DNA of 16,307 nt from JAAYEA01 sp012689325. Lineage in GTDB: Bacteria > Chloroflexota > Anaerolineae > JAAYEA01. This document shows positions 8,801 through 13,546 of the stretch, piece by piece. The DNA lies in NCBI GenBank assembly GCA_036841525.1, contig DAITVZ010000085.1:1-16307 (forward strand), read 5' to 3'. The translations under genes and the position numbers were made by a program. The notes beneath the pieces are model-generated. The model saw nothing but the letters and a program-made list of their open reading frames with translations, was not told where the DNA came from and ran no database searches. Positions within the stretch are counted from its first letter, which is position 1. Each line of letters begins with the position of its first letter.

Positions 8801-9949
8801 TTTGGCCCCCAGGGCGAGGAGGTGGGTAGCGATGCCTGCGTCGAACTGGCCATGGTTCGGGCCGAGCCAGGGCTGAGCATCAGCAAGCGCCAGGTCGCCC
8901 CGCCGGGGCCCGTGCCCGTGGGCGGCGTGGTGGATTACGAGATCGTGGTCCGCAACACGGGCAACCTGACTCTTGACCACGTGGCCCTCACCGATTGGTA
9001 CGACGGCGGCTGCCTCGCGTTCGTGGGGGCGGCGCCGCTGCCGACCTATGTTGGCCCGAACGAGCTGCACTGGGACCAGGTGGGGCCCCTGGGTCCCGGA
9101 GATGCCGCCATCGTGCACGTTCTGCTGCGCATCAAGGCGCCCTGCGGCCAGATGGAAAACTGCGCCCGGGCGGTCTGGCTGGTGAGCGACACCCCCGAGC
9201 TGGAGGCGGTAGATTGCGTGCCGCTGGTGCTGGCGCGAGGTTCCCGGCCTGTCTACCTGCCGCTGATCCTGCGCAACTATCCGCCCACGCCGCCCACGCC
9301 CACGCCGACGCGGACGGTCAAGCCGCCGGCCACGGCCACGCGGACCCAGACGCCGCGACCCACCGCTACGTCCGTGGCCGGCGCCACGGTGACCGGGACC
9401 CCCACCAGGACGACGACCACGACCGCCACCCCCACCGGTACGCGCACGACCACGACGCTCCTCGATGACGATTTCGACGACGGCGATCTCTCCGGGTGGA
9501 CGCCAGGCGAGGGAACCTGGACCAATCCGGGCGGCTATCTGCGAGGCGCGTATGCCTCCGGCGCCGACTGGTGCATGACCGGGGTCGCGGGCGCGGCTTT
9601 CACCTACGAGGGCAAGGTCATCATCTATAGCGGCGACGCCGCCGGACTGACCTTCCGCTCCTCGGTGGACGGCGCCTCCTCCTACGACATCATGCTGGAC
9701 GCCGCCCACGGGACGTTCCAGATCGGCAAGCGTCCGTCCTACACCAACCTGGTCGGCTGCACCCTCCCCATCGAGCGGAACCGCTGGTACACGATCAAGG
9801 TGGTGGTCAGCGGCGACCGGATCGAGGCTTACCTGGATGGCAGCAAGCGGCTGATCGGCGAGGATACGACCTACACCACTGGCTATCTGGGGGTGATCCT
9901 GGACAGCGCCACAGCAGGGTACGACGACCTGCTGGCCACCCAGCCGTAG
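5852..9949 (+). CDS. Large secreted DUF11-repeat protein with Thr/Pro linkers and a LamG-like C-terminus
   Basis: A 1365-residue protein. Residues 1-32 are a signal peptide ending ARA. Residues about 36-150 resemble a carboxypeptidase-regulatory or SdrD-B beta-sandwich (SGRVYDG, GVTVTLYGS, STGWYGLDVP). A Thr/Pro/Arg linker (152-233) has three TPTRPG repeats. Seven DUF11-like beta-sandwiches follow, starting near residues 237, 370, 505, 623, 749, 875 and 1007; each shows a K-x-L start, 'Y-x-I-x-V-x-N' and, in most, 'NCA...DC' cysteines. YLPLILRN at about 1135-1142, a motif I know from Chloroflexota secreted proteins, opens a second linker (1144-1203). A C-terminal domain (1205-1365) begins DDDFDDGDLSGW and ends in YDDLLATQP, like laminin-G/concanavalin folds. 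No LPxTG or C-terminal helix is seen, so attachment to the cell is unclear. A surface stalk or adhesin is inferred. The start at 5852 has AAGGAGG before it; an upstream in-frame ATG at 5810 has no such site. Confidence 0.88.
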   Translation: MRSLGKVVFPRCSLVLLVVLAVLALLAPAARADPPSPSQYALSGRVYDGAVGDESAPLQGVTVTLYGSRVIDAPGSIVLDSTTTNSTGWYGLDVPADAPYLYYHIIETNPATYLSVGATSVSGAVVNSDWIRYAAPLAGQTLTGNKFWDRPRATSTYTPTRTPIATATPTRPGAATATATPRLTATATRTATRTPTRPGAPTATVTATPSRTATRTPTRPGDPTATATPTHPPSSELADVGVSKALVQPPFHPVPPGSPLEYSITVRSLGPGTARNVVVADWLPEGVSFDAASGGCSLVQSAPPHDVVRCALGDLAAGTEVNLWLRAKLAPDVCGTITNTVTVDTFSVDPEPANNAFWAVSWVGPCPEKPLLRTTKTLVTPAGGVAHVGEVVRFRIDLQNLAATPLGPITLHDSFLLDDFDFVAASPPPTVNKVSAPNYYLSWEGLHVPAGGTLQVLLDLKAKRPGVTAVNCAQAWVLPEAGFGSTWIFEQACAQVRVEALEGRHFTVWKRFTNPSNHIAQLGDWLTFETQWTNIGAVTTNEVRVHDAIAPPSVSTFFPLDYGFLWPFQTGDWAKVGVTFKANDVASPAVNTASWTVTWPNGDKETRSASDYVYILDGELGKGLFIDKRLVAPQGGAVISDTVTYQIVITNATGADLPILSLTDTFPQPCLKFLSASLSPDVINPGQLIWNNLGPLPLGAVKSVEVRFHAEAACPQALNCAEARYLIPGAPWKTAADCAPLEIRGPRPELRLVKRRLSPSPVFVGDVVEYQVEVTNVGNAPVPVVPLHDGYQAAYFEFVSAAPPPDAVDPAHGRLDWNNLGPLAPGAKHMVNLRLRAIHPALGALNCAEAHYTVGASPLMAYDCATVDIRSRPPSIQVRKERLPTPSGLPPNAPLAQGELARYRVTVVNTGPDPLHDVVVEDHYDPGCAEFVASDGPATVLVAPGHLRWHLLGLPTGDSASWVVTLRLRGFCSPFANCALAHAFGPQGEEVGSDACVELAMVRAEPGLSISKRQVAPPGPVPVGGVVDYEIVVRNTGNLTLDHVALTDWYDGGCLAFVGAAPLPTYVGPNELHWDQVGPLGPGDAAIVHVLLRIKAPCGQMENCARAVWLVSDTPELEAVDCVPLVLARGSRPVYLPLILRNYPPTPPTPTPTRTVKPPATATRTQTPRPTATSVAGATVTGTPTRTTTTTATPTGTRTTTTLLDDDFDDGDLSGWTPGEGTWTNPGGYLRGAYASGADWCMTGVAGAAFTYEGKVIIYSGDAAGLTFRSSVDGASSYDIMLDAAHGTFQIGKRPSYTNLVGCTLPIERNRWYTIKVVVSGDRIEAYLDGSKRLIGEDTTYTTGYLGVILDSATAGYDDLLATQP
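6310..6550 (+). repeat. Degenerate tandem repeat coding the first Thr/Pro linker
   Basis: Low-complexity ACG/CCC-rich DNA encodes three copies of about 22 residues, each containing TPTRPG then TAT. It is purely a coding repeat of the surface protein and a likely spot for length variation. Confidence 0.75.
9283..9460 (+). repeat. Low-complexity DNA coding the second Thr/Pro linker
   Basis: Repeats of CCCACGCC and ACGACCACG encode PTPPTPTPT and poly-Thr runs just after the YLPLILRN motif. It forms a flexible spacer before the C-terminal domain. Confidence 0.75.
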
Positions 9950-9962
9950 CGCCGCATAAAAA

Positions 9963-10059
9963 GGTCTGACAGGTTGCCGCCAGTTGCTCTCCCGACCGGG
10001 CGCACGCGCCGTAAGCGAGTCGGCCCGTTGAGGCAAGCTCGCCGGCAACCTGTCGGATT
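9963..10059. repeat. 97-bp palindromic element, copy A
   Basis: The ends are imperfect inverted repeats: TCTGACAGGTTGCCG (9965-9979) pairs 14 of 15 with 10043-10057. Inside, GGCGC and GCGCC form a small hairpin. The element begins 14 nt after the surface-protein stop and ends just before the sialidase stop, which comes from the opposite direction. Five A residues (9958-9962) abut its left edge, so on the minus strand the stem is followed by T5. That makes it a plausible terminator for the sialidase gene. Copies B and C have exactly the same length. Confidence 0.8.
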
Positions 10060-10062
10060 TGG

Positions 10063-11145
10063 CTACCTTCCCAGCAGCCACTCCACGCCAAAGCGGGAGA
10101 TGTCGATCCGCTCGTGGTAGATCTGCTCGCCCGCCTCGTGCAGGCAGGCGATCTGGCCGTGCTGGGCCAGCGCCAGGTCCGCATAGGCCGAAGGGCCGGA
10201 GCGGAGCACCCGGGCCTCCCGCCAGGTGCGCCCCTCGTCGGCGCTGACCTGGATGGCCAGCCGCACCCGCGCCTCCCCGGCGGTGGCCGGGTTGGCAAAG
10301 AGGAGCAGCGACGGCCCGCCATCCGGCGCCGGCAGTTTGAGCAAGCTCCCCTGGCAGCCTCCCCGCCCCCCGCGCGGCTCCACCAGCTCGCGGTGCAGCC
10401 CCTCCTCGAGGAACGAGAGCCCGCCGTCGCGGCTGAGCCCATAGCTGCGCACGCTCAGCTCTTTGCGGGTGCGGCAGTTGAGATAGACCGCGCCGTCGTC
10501 CAGCTCCAGCGCGCAACTCTCGTTCCCCGGCAGGCTCAACACCGCGCCGAGGCGCCAGGTGGCGCCGTGGTCGTCGCTGTAGATCAGGTGGCTGCCGTAG
10601 GGGTCGCTGGGGTCCAGGCGGACGCCGGTATAATGGTCGCAAGGGATGATCAGCCGTCCGCTGGCGAGTTGGAGGGCGTGGCCCGGACCGGTGGCATAGC
10701 CGGTCCAGCAGTTCTTTTTCACCTGGGCAGTGATCTCTACCGGCGCGGACCAGGTGTGGCCGTGGTCGGCGCTGTGGGTCAACCAGGCGGTGCGCGGCGC
10801 CCGCCCCGCCACGATCTCGGGGTAGCCGCCATCGGCGCGGTTCTTGCAGAAGGGCAGCCAGATGACCCCCGTGTCGCGGTCCAGCACGGGGCAGGGGTTG
10901 CCGCAGGTCATCCCGGGCTCGGTCGCCACCACCTGCTGGGCGCTCCAGGTGCGGCCGCCATCGGCGCTGCGCTTGAGCAGCAGGTCGATCTGGCCCCAAT
11001 CCTGGGCGCTATCGCGGCGGCCCTCGCAAAAGGCCAGCAGGTCACCATTGGCCGCCGGCAGCAGCGCCGGGATGCGGTAGGTGTGGTAGCCGTCGCGGCC
11101 ACTTGCCCAGAGCACTTGGGTTTTAGGTGCGCCAGAGCCAGTCAT
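10063..11145 (-). CDS. Sialidase-type glycoside hydrolase (GH33-like, BNR/Asp-box)
   Basis: A 360-residue six-bladed beta-propeller enzyme. The YRIP motif at 23-26 supplies the first arginine of the sialic-acid-binding triad (R24). Four Asp boxes of S-x-D-x-G-x-T-W form are visible at 60-67, 125-132, 190-197 and 301-308. EGRRDSAQDWGQIDL at 41-55 holds the likely catalytic Asp. SAYADLAL at 319-326 holds the probable tyrosine nucleophile Y321, and E214 or a nearby Glu may be its partner. The family removes terminal sialic acids from glycans; related sequences may have other substrates. Length fits a minimal catalytic domain. No signal peptide is seen, unlike many secreted sialidases, so it appears cytoplasmic. 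AAGGAGG lies seven bases upstream of the ATG. It converges on the surface-protein gene, sharing the palindromic element between them, and has its own promoter. Confidence 0.9.
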   Translation of the reverse strand: MTGSGAPKTQVLWASGRDGYHTYRIPALLPAANGDLLAFCEGRRDSAQDWGQIDLLLKRSADGGRTWSAQQVVATEPGMTCGNPCPVLDRDTGVIWLPFCKNRADGGYPEIVAGRAPRTAWLTHSADHGHTWSAPVEITAQVKKNCWTGYATGPGHALQLASGRLIIPCDHYTGVRLDPSDPYGSHLIYSDDHGATWRLGAVLSLPGNESCALELDDGAVYLNCRTRKELSVRSYGLSRDGGLSFLEEGLHRELVEPRGGRGGCQGSLLKLPAPDGGPSLLLFANPATAGEARVRLAIQVSADEGRTWREARVLRSGPSAYADLALAQHGQIACLHEAGEQIYHERIDISRFGVEWLLGR

Positions 11146-11182
11146 CGGTATGCCTCCTTGGCGGTCGGTGGTCCTGGGCAGA

Positions 11183-11210
11183 ATTATGCGACATTGGGAT
11201 CTGGCGGCAA
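11183..11210 (-). promoter_or_regulatory. Promoter of the sialidase gene
   Basis: On the minus strand TTGCCG (11205-11210) and CATAAT (11183-11188) are 16 nt apart. The leader to the ATG at 11145 would be about 30 nt and includes AAGGAGG. Confidence 0.6.
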
Positions 11211-11217
11211 GTTAGGA

Positions 11218-11259
11218 GTCGAACGTCGCAAGTCGAAAGTCGCAAGTCGAAAGTCGAGG
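11218..11259. repeat. Heptamer array, six units of GTCGMAA
   Basis: Six contiguous 7-bp units begin with GTCG: GTCGAAC, GTCGCAA, GTCGAAA, GTCGCAA, GTCGAAA and GTCGAGG. The period is exact. It starts 8 nt upstream of the sialidase -35 box. It may be a binding array or a slippage-prone microsatellite; no protein can be assigned. Confidence 0.85.
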
Positions 11260-11291
11260 ACGTGCAAAACTGGCAGGGCTTGTGCCAAGTC

Positions 11292-11441
11292 GCTCGGCGA
11301 TGAACTCGCCGAGCTACCAGGCGGCGCCTGATGAGATCAGGCTTTCGGCATTCCATGTCGCGGAGGCTCGCAAAGCCCGATTCCATCGGGCGCTGTGGCG
11401 TAGCACGGCGTCGGCATTCCATGCCGCATTCATCGCCGTGC
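11292..11441. repeat. Cluster of hairpins, several with an ATTCCAT core
   Basis: Inverted repeats follow one another: 11292-11300 with 11306-11314 (9 bp, loop TGAAC); 11326-11332 with 11336-11342 (7 bp, loop GAG); 11346-11351 with 11355-11360 (6 pairs with one G-T, loop TCC); 11375-11381 with 11385-11391 (7 bp, loop TCC); and 11412-11417 with 11421-11426 (6 bp, loop TCC). The last is nested in an 8-bp outer stem, 11403-11410 with 11434-11441. The gene-free gap 11146-11801 holds this cluster, the heptamer array and two promoters. Confidence 0.75.
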
Positions 11442-11519
11442 GGGACTCGGTGACGGCAGCGTGGCGCGATTGACGCCAAATCTGCCCCAAAACTGAAAAG
11501 CACCCCTGAAAACTGGGTC

Positions 11520-11548
11520 TTGACAACCGGGCGCTTCTGCATGATAAT
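11520..11548 (+). promoter_or_regulatory. Sigma-70 promoter of the small alpha/beta-barrel gene pair
   Basis: TTGACA (11520-11525) and GATAAT (11543-11548) are 17 nt apart. The transcript would start near 11555, leaving a GC-rich leader of about 245 nt to the ATG at 11802. That leader holds pyrimidine-rich stretches and short GC stems but no recognisable riboswitch. Confidence 0.75.
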
Positions 11549-11801
11549 AAGACTCAGGGCGGCATGACCACACTCCCACAGTCGCCTCGTTGCACATCCA
11601 CCTTTTTCCCTACCGCGCCACTTGTCCTGCCCGCGACCCACCCGCATCCCATCGCTAGAGCGGCTGCTCTCCAGTATTCACGCGCCAATCGCTGGCCCGC
11701 GAAAAGAGGCGAGCTGGGCTCGGGCCGGGCGCTGCGGCCCCGCGTGGGGGCCTGGTCTCTTGGAGATGGCTTCGGACTAGGAACGAGCAAGGAGGATCCC
11801 A

Positions 11802-12137
11802 ATGGCAGAGATGGTCGTCATGGTGCGTTGGGCAGTGGGCCTCGTGGGGCGGAACACCCCTGAGGAGGTGCGCAAAGCCGACTGGGCAGAGGCGGCCCAG
11901 ATTGCGAAAAAATGGAAGGAGGCGGGCGTTCGTCCCGTCGCCTCCTTCGACTTTGGTGCGCAGGGCCTGGATGGCCAATACTCCCACGTCACGTTCTACG
12001 CTGTCCCCAACATGGACGTGCTGGCGGCGATGAACCAGGACCTGTGGACATCGCAGTGGGCCAAGCACGTGGAAAACTATAGCATGGTCATCGGCGTGAA
12101 TCGTCCTGAAGCGATCGAGAACTGGAACAAGCTGTAG
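11802..12137 (+). CDS. Small protein, probable ferredoxin-like (dimeric alpha/beta barrel) fold
   Basis: A 111-residue soluble protein I cannot assign to a named family. The order of predicted elements is beta (MVVMVRWAV, 4-12), helix (DWAEAAQIAKKWKEAG, 27-42), beta (PVASFDFGA, 45-53), beta (HVTFYAVP, 62-69), helix (MDVLAAMNQDLW, 71-82) and beta (YSMVIGVN, 93-100). This is the pattern of dimeric alpha/beta-barrel proteins such as the GYD, YCII and Dabb groups (inference). The start is supported by AAGGAGG at 11789-11795, six bases before the ATG. The next gene, on the same strand 120 nt on, is a GYD-domain protein, which suggests a pair of related small proteins read from the promoter at 11520. 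No catalytic residues can be named. Confidence 0.8.
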   Translation: MAEMVVMVRWAVGLVGRNTPEEVRKADWAEAAQIAKKWKEAGVRPVASFDFGAQGLDGQYSHVTFYAVPNMDVLAAMNQDLWTSQWAKHVENYSMVIGVNRPEAIENWNKL

Positions 12138-12144
12138 CCGGAGG

Positions 12145-12241
12145 GACCTGGCAGGTCCCAGAGCGCCGCCTGGCGTGCCAGCGCCTCGCCTCTGTGGTGA
12201 GATGGCTGCCGGAGGACGGCCCGCCGAGGATCTGTTAGGTC
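12145..12241. repeat. 97-bp palindromic element, copy B
   Basis: The left end holds a perfect dyad, GGGACCTG and CAGGTCCC around one G (12143-12159). The right end, GATCTGTTAGGTC (12229-12241), pairs imperfectly with it. An internal stem TCGCC with GGTGA has loop TCTGT. By eye copies B and C match at about two thirds of positions without gaps. It sits between two genes on the same strand and touches the AAAAGGAGG ribosome-binding stretch of the GYD gene. Confidence 0.8.
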
Positions 12242-12257
12242 AAAAGGAGGGCACGAG

Positions 12258-12551
12258 ATGGGCATCTATGTGTCGCTGATCAACTATACCGAACAGGGGA
12301 TCAAGGGGATCAAGGAGCGACATACTGCCCCAACATCCATGAGTGCAACCTTGGAGGCCAAGGGCATCAAGGTCCTCAGCGCCTACGTGACCATAGGCCA
12401 GTATGACGAGATCCACATCTGGGAGGCGCCCGACGACGAGACGGCGGCCGGGCTCCTGCTGGCTTGGGGCAAGCGCGGGAACGTCAAGACCGTGACGCTC
12501 AAGGCCCTCACCATCGACCAGTTCCGCGAGATCGCGGCCAAGCTGCCGTAG
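12258..12551 (+). CDS. GYD domain-containing protein
   Basis: A 97-residue protein matching the GYD family (PF08734) along its whole length. It shows the opening beta strand then 'LINYTEQGIKGIKE' (7-20), the family-naming GQYD motif at 52-55 (here Gln for the usual x), EAPDDETAA at 61-69, and GNVKTVTLKALT at 79-90. The family has a ferredoxin-like dimeric alpha/beta-barrel fold, occurs widely in bacteria and has no established biochemical role. AGGAGG at 12245-12250 lies seven bases before the ATG. The gene follows another small probable barrel protein, with the 97-bp element B between them and abutting this ribosome-binding site, so folding of that element could affect its translation. Confidence 0.9.
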   Translation: MGIYVSLINYTEQGIKGIKERHTAPTSMSATLEAKGIKVLSAYVTIGQYDEIHIWEAPDDETAAGLLLAWGKRGNVKTVTLKALTIDQFREIAAKLP

Positions 12552-12564
12552 GGGAAGGAAAAAC

Positions 12565-12661
12565 GACCTGACAGGTCCCAGGGATCGCTCCCGCCCACCG
12601 GCGGCTCGCGTCAGCAGCGAGCGGGCCGGTCGTGGAGAGCCCGTCGAGGACCTGTCAGGTC
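12565..12661. repeat. 97-bp palindromic element, copy C
   Basis: This is the best-formed copy. GACCTGACAGGTCC (12565-12578) pairs perfectly with 12648-12661. An inner hairpin has ACCGGC with GCCGGT (12597-12602, 12625-12630) and GCTCGC with GCGAGC (12604-12609, 12617-12622), separated by a small bulge. Each end is itself a 13-bp dyad. It lies between the convergent GYD and ThuA genes. An A5 run (12559-12563) one base outside gives T5 on the minus strand, so it may terminate the ThuA gene. Confidence 0.85.
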
Positions 12662-12668
12662 AGGCTGG

Positions 12669-13298
12669 TTAGTCCTTTTCCGCCGCCCAAAGCAGGCCGC
12701 GGACGGTCATGGTCAGCGCCTCGGGGATGTCAAAGACCTTGGCCACGTGGCCCAGCGAGCAATAAAAGACGCGCCCCTTGCCATAGTGCTTGGTCCAGGT
12801 GACGGGCATCACCACGTCGCCGAATTGGGTGGTGGCCAGCACGCGGATGGCCGGGTCGATGTGCATGTAATAGTGCTCCGAGACCACCTCGAAATCCTTC
12901 AGCCCGGCGGTGATGGGGCTGTCGGTGGGCTCGATGTGCACCATGTAGCGGACGCCGTCGTTGCCGGGGTGGGCCACCCACTGGCCGCCCACCATGTACT
13001 GGTACTCGGTGGCCTCGCGGAAGGCGTCGCCCATGCCGCCGTGCACGCCGCCGATGCCCACGCCGCCCTTGACCGCCTCCAAGAGCCCCGCGAGCTGGTC
13101 CCGCTCGATCTTGCCCATGGTCCACAGCGGCACGATCAGGTCCAGCTTGGCCAGCTTGTCCTTGTCCTTGAACACGTCCAGCGTCTCCGAGAACTCGACC
13201 TCAAAGCCGTGCTCCCGCAGGGCCTTGCCCAAAATCTCCGAGACCGGGAAGGGCTCGTGCCCGGCCCAGCCGCCCCGCACCAATAGCGCCTTTTTCAT
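12669..13298 (-). CDS. ThuA domain-containing protein
   Basis: A 209-residue protein of the ThuA family, which has a glutamine-amidotransferase-like (flavodoxin-related) fold. Visible signatures are LVRGGWAGHEP near the N-terminus, the GGVHGGMGDAFR turn in the middle, FEVVSEHYYMHIDP, and VTWTKHYGKGRVFYCSLGH near the end. ThuA was named from trehalose/sucrose utilisation genes, and relatives sit in sugar-degradation operons; the biochemical reaction is not settled. The frame is open to 13331, but the ATG at 13296-13298 is preferred: a GAGGGAG site lies just upstream of it, MKKALLVRGG is the usual family start, and the earlier ATG would lie only about 8 nt from the predicted transcription start without a binding site. 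It is a single gene with its own promoter, converging on the GYD gene. Confidence 0.9.
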   Translation of the reverse strand: MKKALLVRGGWAGHEPFPVSEILGKALREHGFEVEFSETLDVFKDKDKLAKLDLIVPLWTMGKIERDQLAGLLEAVKGGVGIGGVHGGMGDAFREATEYQYMVGGQWVAHPGNDGVRYMVHIEPTDSPITAGLKDFEVVSEHYYMHIDPAIRVLATTQFGDVVMPVTWTKHYGKGRVFYCSLGHVAKVFDIPEALTMTVRGLLWAAEKD

Positions 13299-13345
13299 CT
13301 GATCTTCTCCCTCGTGATGTGATCGGATCATGGCCTGACGCGGCG

Positions 13346-13374
13346 ATTGTACCCCGAATCGCGACAGGGGTCAA
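13346..13374 (-). promoter_or_regulatory. Sigma-70 promoter of the ThuA-domain gene
   Basis: On the minus strand TTGACC (13369-13374) and TACAAT (13346-13351) are exactly 17 nt apart. Transcription would begin near 13339, about 40 nt before the ATG at 13298. Confidence 0.8.
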
Positions 13375-13405
13375 TGCGCGACGAATTCCGTGGCCTTGGG
13401 GGGGG

Positions 13406-13471
13406 GGAGGGCGAACACAAGGTTCGCCCCTACCAGGGCCATTGTAGGGGCGAACCTTGTGTTCGCCCTCC
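13406..13471. repeat. Perfect 28-bp inverted repeat with 10-nt loop (REP-like)
   Basis: The arms 13406-13433 and 13444-13471 are exact reverse complements; the right arm begins GTAGGGGCGAACC. The loop is 13434-13443. A G10 run (13398-13407) adjoins the left arm, and a further copy of GTTCGCCCTC occurs at 13477-13486. GTAGGGGCG-type palindromes are, to my recollection, widespread interspersed repeats in environmental bacterial genomes. It lies upstream of the ThuA promoter and beyond the terminator of the SPFH gene. Confidence 0.9.
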
Positions 13472-13499
13472 GACGAGTTCGCCCTCGGCCCTTGCACAC

Positions 13500-13530
13500 A
13501 AAAATGCCCGGCGTCGCAAGACGCCGGGCA
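13500..13530 (-). terminator. Intrinsic terminator of the SPFH-HTH gene
   Basis: On the minus strand an 11-bp GC-rich stem (13520-13530 with 13505-13515) is followed by T5 (13500-13504). The four-base loop reads TTGC on this strand (GCAA, a GNRA tetraloop, on the other). It lies 16 nt after the SPFH-HTH stop codon. Confidence 0.85.
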
Positions 13531-13546
13531 CATGGGAGGGCTCTGT

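Noticed and set aside
6086..10999. A 1637-codon open frame on the minus strand, antisense to the DUF11-repeat gene
   Set aside because: It has no domain logic, is dominated by Arg/Gly/Ala/Pro runs, and runs across both the surface-protein and sialidase genes. It is open only because GC-rich codons avoid stops in this frame.
11123..11647. A minus-strand frame across the hairpin cluster giving repeated Trp-Asn or Met-Glu-Cys peptides
   Set aside because: The peptide repeats merely reflect the ATTCCAT palindromes read as codons. The frame also overlaps the sialidase start.
11564..11863. A 99-codon plus-strand frame in the leader of the small barrel gene
   Set aside because: It lacks a ribosome-binding site, is low in complexity and overlaps the better supported gene at 11802.
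13406..13471. The perfect 28-bp palindrome as a CRISPR repeat or a terminator
   Set aside because: There is no array of regularly spaced repeats, no adjacent T-run, and the SPFH-HTH gene already has a better terminator at 13500-13530.
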